Source: Bacteroidota bacterium (GTDB lineage Bacteria > Bacteroidota > Bacteroidia > Bacteroidales > UBA1556). Taken from it: DNA of 7,313 nucleotides. The notes beneath the pieces were generated by a model. The model saw nothing but the letters and a program-made list of their open reading frames with translations. It had not been told where the DNA came from and ran no database searches. This document shows, piece after piece, positions 1 through 5,544 of the stretch (positions are counted from its first letter, which is position 1; each line of letters starts with the position of its first letter). The stretch is from contig QMPB01000213.1 of NCBI GenBank assembly GCA_003648395.1, positions 1 through 7,313 on the forward strand, written 5' to 3'. The translations under genes were made by a program, and so were the position numbers.

Positions 1-1139
1 CATATAGTTTTTTTAGTCCAACTATATGGAGAAGTATTATTAACTTTTTCACCTTTCCATAAATCTACTCCTCCAACATATACTATGTCTGAGTTAGTCT
101 TATGTACCATTATTACGTTATCGTACCAACCTTGGTTATTTGGTCCAAATAAATTAAATGCAGTAATGCCACCATTACCAATTTTCGACCAATTGCTACC
201 ACCATCAGTGGTTTTGTAGATACCCTCTAACGCTCCGCCATTAGCATATACTGCATATATTACATCTTCATCTGAAGGAGCGATAGCTACTTCTACTCTT
301 TGTCCACTTCCTGGAGTATTTTGCACCCATGTTCCATCACCGTCAGAAATAAACACTCTATTTCCCATTGTTGCAACAACACGAGTTTCATCACTCATAG
401 ATTTAACATCCTTAAAGTTACCTCCTTTTTCCAAAGACCAGCTTACACCATCATTAGAAGTAGATTGTAATCCTGTGGTAGTTGCAACATATACTTTTCC
501 GTTTTTGTCAGAAGCAAGCCTATTAATAAGTTTCCAATTAGTAGTATTAGAAATAATAGTAAAGTCGTTGGCTCCAACTTTTTTAAGATAGATACCTGAA
601 CCTACACCGCCAGAACCTCTATTTGTATAAGCTGCACCCGCTAAACCTTCCCCAGTTCCAACATAAATATCACCATCAGGTGTTTGACACATTGATGAGA
701 TAGAAATATTGCCATCAAGAGGTACTGAAGTCCACGATTGACCCGCATTTGTAGATATCCATAATCCACCTTGTACTCCACCAACATACATAGTGTTGTT
801 GGTGTTGTCTTGATTGTCAAAAATTAATGCTCTTACTCGGCCTCCAACATTATTAGGACCTATATCTTCCCATGTTAAGCCTGCAGTTTTAGCAGTAGGC
901 ATATTTTTAGCAGCTTTTCTTGCAGCTACAATTTTGTCAATTTCGATATCACCAGTAACAGCATCAGCTTTCAACCTATGGTAATATGCAATTGCGCCAT
1001 CAATTCCACTGGCGTTTTTTTGTGAGTGTTTTACTTCTATAGTATTATTGCTTTTATTGTTTTGTCCCAAAAACAATGTGCCACTAACAGCAATAATGCC
1101 GAAAGCTATCAGTCCTAAAAGTAATTTTCTTGTTTTCAT
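1..1139 (-). CDS. Exported BNR/Asp-box beta-propeller protein, C-terminus missing (runs off left edge)
   Basis: The visible part is 379 codons from an ATG at 1139 and stays open to the window edge. An N-terminal signal sequence is visible: K2, R4 and K5 followed by a hydrophobic stretch to about residue 25. A helical linker follows (about 47-80). From about residue 88 the chain looks like a repeated beta-propeller, opening with WEDIGPNNVGGRVRAL (90-105), an opening I associate with Bacteroidota sortilin/VPS10-like or BNR proteins. Asp-box-like motifs recur: STNAGQSW (129-136), TSNDGVSW (227-234) and TTDGGSNW (310-317), plus a degenerate one near 265-271. Asp-boxes are structural turns, so they do not prove glycosidase activity. 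Proteins of this kind in Bacteroidota often end in a type IX secretion signal, but that end lies outside the window. Substrate and function are unknown. Confidence is high for the fold and export, low for any specific role. Confidence 0.85.
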   Translation of the reverse strand, partial: MKTRKLLLGLIAFGIIAVSGTLFLGQNNKSNNTIEVKHSQKNASGIDGAIAYYHRLKADAVTGDIEIDKIVAARKAAKNMPTAKTAGLTWEDIGPNNVGGRVRALIFDNQDNTNNTMYVGGVQGGLWISTNAGQSWTSVPLDGNISISSMCQTPDGDIYVGTGEGLAGAAYTNRGSGGVGSGIYLKKVGANDFTIISNTTNWKLINRLASDKNGKVYVATTTGLQSTSNDGVSWSLEKGGNFKDVKSMSDETRVVATMGNRVFISDGDGTWVQNTPGSGQRVEVAIAPSDEDVIYAVYANGGALEGIYKTTDGGSNWSKIGNGGITAFNLFGPNNQGWYDNVIMVHKTNSDIVYVGGVDLWKGEKVNNTSPYSWTKKTI

Positions 1140-1247
1140 ATCTATTGTTCAGTAAATTATATAAATGTCATATCGTGTATTAAAGCTTGGCAAATTACGG
1201 CTTTTTTTAATACATTTTATAATATATTTTGTAATCTTAATGTATTG

Positions 1248-1255
1248 CAAAAATA
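1248..1255 (-). promoter_or_regulatory. Possible -7 promoter element (TATTTTTG) for the BNR gene
   Basis: Read on the minus strand this is TATTTTTG, which fits the Bacteroidota -7 consensus TAnnTTTG. It lies 108 bases before the ATG at 1139. I see no -33 TTG at the expected spacing, and the sequence is so AT-rich that chance matches are likely. Confidence 0.25.
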
Positions 1256-1358
1256 GCTTATTACTAATATAAATACTAATTTTTGATATTCAATTTTGCA
1301 AGAAAAATATAGTTTTTTCTCAATCCTATATATTTTAAGGTATTTTTATTGGAAATCT

Positions 1359-1394
1359 TATACCAATTTGTTGGTTTAGTTTCAATTTGGTATA
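1359..1394 (-). terminator. Weak hairpin just after the 248-residue barrel gene
   Basis: TATACCAA (1359-1366) pairs perfectly with TTGGTATA (1387-1394), starting 14 bases beyond the stop codon at 1409. The loop contains TTGGT (1371-1375), which can instead pair with ACCAA (1362-1366), so two alternative hairpins are possible. On the minus strand no real T-run follows, so this is at best a weak terminator or a 3'-end stabilising structure. Confidence 0.3.
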
Positions 1395-1408
1395 CTTAGT
1401 GAATGAGA

Positions 1409-2155
1409 TTATTTATTATACCTAGAGCCAAATCGGAATGCTAAAAATAGGCGTATTTTAAAATATTCAGGTTCGTTAAGTCCCATTATTTGAATAGGAA
1501 TAGCATATGTATCAACAATAATACCTGCTTCAAATGCTTTAGTTTTTTCTTGAAAAGCTTCAAATTCCACATTTAAACCTAACTTAAAACTAAGACCAGG
1601 GTGTATACTTAGTTCACTTAGACCTTTGGTATAAGGGCCTCTGCCAAAAATATCTTCAATTTCGTGCTTTGTAGGGTCATATTTTTCTAAAACGACAGAA
1701 TTGTTGGTTGCCTGATCAAAAACGTATAGATAAATTGGCTTACCTATCCCTACATTTAAACCCCCATAATAAAACCATCTAATTTCTACACCACCCCAAT
1801 AAGGTTTTTCGGCTATTATTTTCTGACGGCCACGCATTATTTGAAGACCGTAAAAGTATTCTAGTTTGCCGTAAAAGAAACTCTTTGCTGATGATGAGGC
1901 GGAAATCCATAATTGACGCTCTTGTTTGCTGTCGCCAATAAATGAAAAATTAATATCCCAAGTCTTCTTATTCTTATATGTGATAGCTTTCCCAAGGCGG
2001 TAACCAACACCCCAACCATCTGAATTGAAATTTATACCAAAACTTTTTTCGCGCTTCAATAATGGTTTCTTAATAATCTTATCAGCTTTTTGAGCTATAA
2101 GGCTAATAGGTAATATTAATAAAACTAAAAAATAGATAGTTTTTTTCATCATCAT
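1409..2155 (-). CDS. Predicted outer-membrane beta-barrel protein of unknown function
   Basis: The 248-residue protein begins with a clear signal peptide: two lysines at 4-5, a hydrophobic core at 7-20, and a likely signal peptidase I cut near the A21-Q22 region. The mature part alternates short amphipathic strands rich in Y, F, W and G with charged turns, for example FGINFNSDGWGVGYRLGK (39-56), WFYYGGLNVGIGKPIYLYVF (127-146) and the closing FKIRLFLAFRFG (232-243). This pattern suggests a small outer-membrane barrel, although the last residue is K rather than aromatic. The block around SDGWGVGYRLGK reminds me of a Bacteroidota family of uncharacterised barrel proteins; this is recall, not a search result. 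Three ATG codons in a row (2155, 2152, 2149) make the exact start ambiguous by two residues. It follows the lipoprotein gene by 57 bases with no obvious terminator, so the two are probably co-transcribed. No function is assigned. Confidence 0.8.
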   Translation of the reverse strand: MMMKKTIYFLVLLILPISLIAQKADKIIKKPLLKREKSFGINFNSDGWGVGYRLGKAITYKNKKTWDINFSFIGDSKQERQLWISASSSAKSFFYGKLEYFYGLQIMRGRQKIIAEKPYWGGVEIRWFYYGGLNVGIGKPIYLYVFDQATNNSVVLEKYDPTKHEIEDIFGRGPYTKGLSELSIHPGLSFKLGLNVEFEAFQEKTKAFEAGIIVDTYAIPIQIMGLNEPEYFKIRLFLAFRFGSRYNK

Positions 2156-2212
2156 TATTGAAATAATATACAGAATAATCAGCCAATAATTGGTAATTAT
2201 AGGTTTATTATT

Positions 2213-2365
2213 TTAGTTTAAATTTTCGGTTAAAATAATATCCTGCATTTCAACTGTTTCAGTTTGAGAATACATTCCAGGGCATTTTGGCCCGTGAGAT
2301 TGACATGATGCAAGAAACAAAATGCTTCCCAAAAGCATTAAACCTAATATTGTTGCCTTTTTCAT
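2213..2365 (-). CDS. Small lipoprotein, 50 residues
   Basis: This short ORF encodes 50 residues from ATG at 2365 to TAA at 2213. The N-terminus is a classic lipoprotein signal: MKK, a hydrophobic core (ILGLMLLGSILFL), then the lipobox LASC with the lipidated cysteine at residue 21. The predicted mature lipopeptide is only 30 residues long and contains a second cysteine in KCPGMY (27-32), followed by an acidic tail. Residues after Cys21 are QSHG, with no acidic cluster like the known Bacteroidetes surface-export signal, so I infer a periplasm-facing lipoprotein. A TAnnTTTG element and a palindrome lie upstream. The gene precedes the 248-residue barrel gene by 57 bases, suggesting a lipoprotein/barrel pair. 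Function is unknown. The lipobox makes a real gene likely despite its size. Confidence 0.82.
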   Translation of the reverse strand: MKKATILGLMLLGSILFLASCQSHGPKCPGMYSQTETVEMQDIILTENLN

Positions 2366-2406
2366 TGTTCTTTAATTAATTAGTAATAACTGATATAATT
2401 AGGATA

Positions 2407-2425
2407 ACCTAAATATAATTTAGGT
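2407..2425. repeat. Perfect 8-bp palindrome with 3-bp centre, possible operator
   Basis: ACCTAAAT (2407-2414) and ATTTAGGT (2418-2425) are exact inverted repeats around ATA. The site sits between the candidate lipoprotein promoter (2440-2447) and its start codon, where a repressor site or 5'-leader hairpin would act. Eight-base repeats arise by chance in AT-rich DNA, so position is the main argument. Confidence 0.4.
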
Positions 2426-2439
2426 ATGCTAACAACATA

Positions 2440-2447
2440 CAAAGATA
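2440..2447 (-). promoter_or_regulatory. Candidate -7 promoter element (TATCTTTG) for the lipoprotein/barrel genes
   Basis: On the minus strand this reads TATCTTTG, an exact fit to TAnnTTTG, placed 74 bases before the lipoprotein ATG. No clear -33 TTG is present upstream. The implied leader of roughly 70 bases would include the palindrome at 2407-2425. Confidence 0.45.
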
Positions 2448-2529
2448 GTGTTTTATGGAAAATGAAACCCCATAAATTTAATATTTTTAAAATTTGTGTC
2501 ATTAAATATTTATTTGAGAACTTTTTCTT

Positions 2530-2537
2530 TAAATTTG
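2530..2537 (+). promoter_or_regulatory. Candidate -7 promoter element (TAAATTTG) for ung and the downstream Omp85 gene
   Basis: TAAATTTG fits TAnnTTTG exactly and lies 22 bases before the ung ATG. A TTTG occurs at 2513-2516, but its 13-base spacing is shorter than the usual 19-21, so the -33 region is not convincing. The same octamer precedes porX and the HD gene. Confidence 0.5.
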
Positions 2538-2559
2538 TGTACTAGAAAATGATAAAATT

Positions 2560-3261
2560 ATGCAGCTAAAAATTGATAAAGATTGGGAGATTTTATTAGG
2601 TGATTATATAAAAACCGATAAGTTTAAAACTCTTATAAAATTTGTGGAGAAAGAATATAATGAAGTAACAGTATTTCCGCCTAAGGAGGATATTTTTTCC
2701 GCATTTAGTTTAACCTCAGTTAGTAATGTTAAAGTTATTATTTTGGGGCAAGATCCTTATCATGGATTTGGACAGGCACATGGATTATGTTTTTCGGTTC
2801 CTGATGGTGTAAAACAGCCACCTTCTTTAAGAAATATTATTAAGGAATTGAATAGTGACTTGGGTATTGGAAATCCTAAAAATGGTAATCTTATAAGTTG
2901 GGCTAAGCAGGGAGTGCTTTTACTGAATGCAACTTTTACTGTGCGTGAAAAAGAGGCAGGCTCGCACCAGAAAAAAGGTTGGGAGGAGTTTTCTGATGAA
3001 GTAATACGTAAAATATCTGAAACTAAAAAGAATTGTGTTTTTATACTATGGGGAAATTATGCAAAGAAAAAAGCATTGCTAATTGATAAGAAAAAGCATT
3101 TTATTATTGAAGGAATACATCCATCACCGCTTTCTGCTCATCGTGGCTTCTTTGGTAGCAAACCATTTTCTGCTACTAATGATTATCTTAGGTCAAGCAA
3201 TATTTTACCAATTAATTGGGAAATACCAATTCCTAATTCTAATCAACAATCCTTATTTTAA
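2560..3261 (+). CDS. ung: Uracil-DNA glycosylase (family 1)
   Basis: This enzyme removes uracil from DNA, the first step of base-excision repair after cytosine deamination or dUTP misincorporation. All family-1 signatures are present in the 233-residue protein: the water-activating loop GQDPYHG (63-69) with catalytic Asp65, the uracil-pocket segment LLNATFTVR (121-129) with Asn123, and the DNA-intercalation loop HPSPLSAHRGFFG (187-199) with His187 and Leu191. Length is normal for bacterial Ung up to PINWE; after that comes a short tail ending exactly in QQSLF (229-233), which resembles the sliding-clamp binding pentapeptide QL(S/D)LF. The ATG at 2560 gives the expected N-terminus. No Shine-Dalgarno is visible, as is usual in Bacteroidota. 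The gene is followed after 9 bases by an Omp85-family gene in the same frame, so the two likely share a transcript. Confidence 0.97.
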   Translation: MQLKIDKDWEILLGDYIKTDKFKTLIKFVEKEYNEVTVFPPKEDIFSAFSLTSVSNVKVIILGQDPYHGFGQAHGLCFSVPDGVKQPPSLRNIIKELNSDLGIGNPKNGNLISWAKQGVLLLNATFTVREKEAGSHQKKGWEEFSDEVIRKISETKKNCVFILWGNYAKKKALLIDKKKHFIIEGIHPSPLSAHRGFFGSKPFSATNDYLRSSNILPINWEIPIPNSNQQSLF

Positions 3262-3270
3262 ACTAATATA

Positions 3271-4971
3271 TTGAAAGCTATAACAGGAATTTTTATTTTA
3301 TTATTTTTATCCTCATTTTTATTTGGTCAGAAGAATTATACACTAGAATTAATACTAAATAATGATTCTAATGATTTTGAAATGCCCAAATATAAAATAC
3401 AATTTAAGGATAGTTTGATGAGAACTAAAGAAGTTGATAGGATAGTATTTTACTTACAGACAAATGGTTATGCTGAGCTAAAAATAGATAGTAGTATTTA
3501 TTATAAGTATTCATTGAAAATTTATATAGTTCAAGGGCAAAAATATATTTGGAAGAAGCTTGATTTTAATACTTCAGAGTGGAAAATGCTTCAAAACCTT
3601 AAGCAGGAGTCTTTGGATTTTAATAATAAGGATTTTAATTATGATGAGTTACTTATGTTGCAAAGAGATATTATTACTCGTTTCGAAAATTCGGGCTATC
3701 CTTTTGCAAGTATTAAATTATCAAATATTGAGATTGTAAATAATGGAATATCTGCAAAATTGGTAATTGATAAGGGTTCTATAATAATTATTGATACTAT
3801 TAAACTTACAAGTTTTGATGGAATAAGCCATGGATTTATTCAGCAATATTTAGGGATAAAAGTAGGAGAGGAATATAATGAGTCTAAAGTTAAGGAAATT
3901 GAAAAGCTTATAAATATGCTTGATTTTATGGAAATTGATAAGCCAATGAGAATTGATTTTTCTGATGGTAAAGCTGAATTGCTTTTAAGTTTGCGAAAGA
4001 AGAATAATAACCAATTTAATGGAATTATCGGTATGGCTCCAAATTCACAGAATAAAAAACTACAATTTACAGGAAATCTAAACCTTAAATTAGTAAATGG
4101 CTTTAATAGAGGTGAGCGAATTTCCCTTTTATGGGAAAGCCCTGGTAATAGTTCGCAGTTTTTAGAAATAAGTTTACAATATCCATATTTATTTAATAGT
4201 CCATTTGGTGCTGGCTTGGATTTTAAGATTGATAAGCAAGATACTACTTATGTAAACCTTGAGTATAAACCATCTTTGCAGTTTGCTATTGCTGGCCAAG
4301 ATTATATAAGTACTTATATTCATGTCTTTCAAAGCAATTATCTAAATACAGAAGTAAGTATTGATAATAATTTAAAGGATGTAAGTTCTCAATCTTTTGG
4401 ATTTGGGCTACACTTAAATCATTTGGATAATATTATTAATCCAAGGCGAGGATTTTTTTTAAAAGTGAACTCTGATGGTGGTTATAAGTATTTTTTAAGT
4501 GGGGATGCTGATAATAATGAAGAGGTTAGCGAGTTTGTTTTTAGAGTTAAAAGTGAATCGCAGGTTTTTATTCCGCTTTTCAGAAGGCAGACAATTATGC
4601 TAGAAAATTATACGGCATATATTGCTGGCGAAAATATTATGATAAACGAATTATATAAAATTGGAGGCTTTAAAACTTTTAAAGGTTTTGATGAACAGTC
4701 TATTTTTGCGCAATTTTATAGCGTTTATACTGCCGAATATCGTTTGTTGCTTGATCAATACTCTTATTTGGGAGCATTTTATAGCATAGGGCAAGTTGTT
4801 AATCCATATCCAATTACTTCCACAGGAGTATATCAGTCTTTTGGCTTAACATTCAATTTTGCTACAAAAGCTGGTGTGTTTGGATTATCGTATGCCTTGG
4901 GCAAGAATGAAGAAACTAATTTCGAATTTGGAAAAGCAAAAATCCATTTTGGATATATGGCGGTTTTTTAA
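3271..4971 (+). CDS. Omp85-family outer-membrane assembly protein, TamA-like (POTRA domains plus barrel)
   Basis: The 566-residue protein has a signal peptide (1-20, ending FLFGQ), then a periplasmic region of about 225 residues that appears to hold three POTRA-like units (roughly 48-98, 124-182 and 184-244; the second contains SGYPFASIKL), then a C-terminal barrel from about 246. Barrel hallmarks of the BamA/TamA/D15 family are NPRRGFF (390-396) and the conserved loop GGFKTFKGF (465-473), normally with an R where K471 sits. It ends in phenylalanine, as expected of an outer-membrane beta-signal. Three POTRAs and this length match TamA better than BamA (about 800 residues, five POTRAs), so I infer a role in inserting or exporting a subset of envelope proteins. 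The TTG start at 3271 is chosen because it preserves the signal peptide; no in-frame ATG, GTG or TTG lies between it and the ung stop, and the next Met is residue 38. It is downstream of ung by 9 bases. Confidence 0.87.
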   Translation: MKAITGIFILLFLSSFLFGQKNYTLELILNNDSNDFEMPKYKIQFKDSLMRTKEVDRIVFYLQTNGYAELKIDSSIYYKYSLKIYIVQGQKYIWKKLDFNTSEWKMLQNLKQESLDFNNKDFNYDELLMLQRDIITRFENSGYPFASIKLSNIEIVNNGISAKLVIDKGSIIIIDTIKLTSFDGISHGFIQQYLGIKVGEEYNESKVKEIEKLINMLDFMEIDKPMRIDFSDGKAELLLSLRKKNNNQFNGIIGMAPNSQNKKLQFTGNLNLKLVNGFNRGERISLLWESPGNSSQFLEISLQYPYLFNSPFGAGLDFKIDKQDTTYVNLEYKPSLQFAIAGQDYISTYIHVFQSNYLNTEVSIDNNLKDVSSQSFGFGLHLNHLDNIINPRRGFFLKVNSDGGYKYFLSGDADNNEEVSEFVFRVKSESQVFIPLFRRQTIMLENYTAYIAGENIMINELYKIGGFKTFKGFDEQSIFAQFYSVYTAEYRLLLDQYSYLGAFYSIGQVVNPYPITSTGVYQSFGLTFNFATKAGVFGLSYALGKNEETNFEFGKAKIHFGYMAVF

Positions 4972-4991
4972 TTGATTATGTAAAATTCCAC

Positions 4992-5017
4992 CTAGTCTCT
5001 ATATATCAGTAGACTAG
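4992..5017 (+). terminator. Hairpin after the Omp85 gene, possible terminator
   Basis: CTAGTCT (4992-4998) pairs exactly with AGACTAG (5011-5017) across a 12-base loop, 20 bases after the Omp85 stop. ATATTTATT follows, so the T-tract is weak. An overlapping alternative pairs TCTCTA (4996-5001) with TAGAGA (5026-5031). The location between convergent genes suits a terminator. Confidence 0.4.
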
Positions 5018-5058
5018 ATATTTATTAGAGATACTTTGTGCTGATAACTGTTTTTATA

Positions 5059-5115
5059 GACTACAGTTTACCGATTGCTTTTACCGATTACAGCTTTTAC
5101 CGACTACAGTTTATC
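5059..5115. repeat. Four-copy imperfect tandem repeat (13-16 bp units)
   Basis: Units are GACTACAGTTTACC (5059-5072), GATTGCTTTTACC (5073-5085), GATTACAGCTTTTACC (5086-5101) and GACTACAGTTTATC (5102-5115). The first and last differ at one base; the second lacks three bases (ACA) relative to the third. The array ends 2 bases before the tsaE stop codon and lies between convergent genes. It has no spacers and is not a CRISPR array. The likely origin is slippage, or it may be a dispersed intergenic repeat. Confidence 0.75.
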
Positions 5116-5117
5116 TT

Positions 5118-5537
5118 TTATTCCTCCACCAACGAAACAAATAAGTCTCGCTCATCAATATTATCAACATGAAGAATGTCAATCTTTACATATGGTTTTG
5201 GTATTAGGTCAATAATGATATCAGCCCACTCCATAAGGCAATAATTGCCACTATAAAGATAGTCGTCAAGGCCAATATCTATTGCTTCTTGAAGATGCTC
5301 TAGTCGATAAAAATCAAAGTGATTTATTTCTCCATATTCTGAGCTAGTATAAATATTAGCAATGGCGAAAGTAGGGCTAGTAACCTCTTCTTCTGCTCCC
5401 AATAAATTGCAGAAGTACTTGGCAAAAGTAGTTTTGCCAGCTCCCATTTCCCCATTTAGAACAAAAAGGCGATTATTAGCATACTTGCTAATAATCGTTT
5501 TTGCTGTTTCTTCTAATTCGTTTAGCCTTACAATCAT
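5118..5537 (-). CDS. tsaE: tRNA t6A biosynthesis ATPase TsaE
   Basis: TsaE is the ATPase partner of TsaB and TsaD, which place threonylcarbamoyl on A37 of tRNAs reading ANN codons. The 139-residue protein shows the family features: Walker A GEMGAGKTT (29-37), the switch-like SPTFAIANIY (54-63), HFDFYRL (73-79) with Asp75, and the conserved C-terminal LMEWAD (101-106) with Trp104. Length is typical of the family. I chose the ATG at 5537, which begins MIVRLNELEETAK and sits 7 bases after the porX stop. A GTG at 5555 would add six residues and overlap porX by 11 bases; it is possible but less attractive. The tight spacing implies co-transcription with porX. The gene ends next to the tandem repeat at 5059-5115 and converges on the Omp85 gene. 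Confidence 0.95.
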   Translation of the reverse strand: MIVRLNELEETAKTIISKYANNRLFVLNGEMGAGKTTFAKYFCNLLGAEEEVTSPTFAIANIYTSSEYGEINHFDFYRLEHLQEAIDIGLDDYLYSGNYCLMEWADIIIDLIPKPYVKIDILHVDNIDERDLFVSLVEE

Positions 5538-5544
5538 ATTTTTT

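Larger units (their letters stand above)
1140..1408. other. Gene-free spacer between two minus-strand genes
   Basis: This 269-base AT-rich spacer has no convincing ORF on either strand. It holds the likely 3' end of the barrel-gene transcript and the promoter region of the BNR gene. It also contains an 8-bp inverted repeat (AATACATT at 1209-1216, AATGTATT at 1239-1246), which is within chance expectation for this composition. Confidence 0.5.

Noticed and set aside
1209..1246. Inverted repeat AATACATT/AATGTATT with a 22-base loop upstream of the BNR gene
   Set aside because: Eight-base A/T arms with a long loop are expected by chance several times in a window of this size and composition.
3083..3274. 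63-codon plus-strand ORF inside the end of ung
   Set aside because: It lies in another frame of ung, whose HPSPLSAHRGFFG motif is encoded here; it has no independent features.
5059..5115. CRISPR array
   Set aside because: Units are contiguous without unique spacers, variable in length, and no cas genes are nearby.
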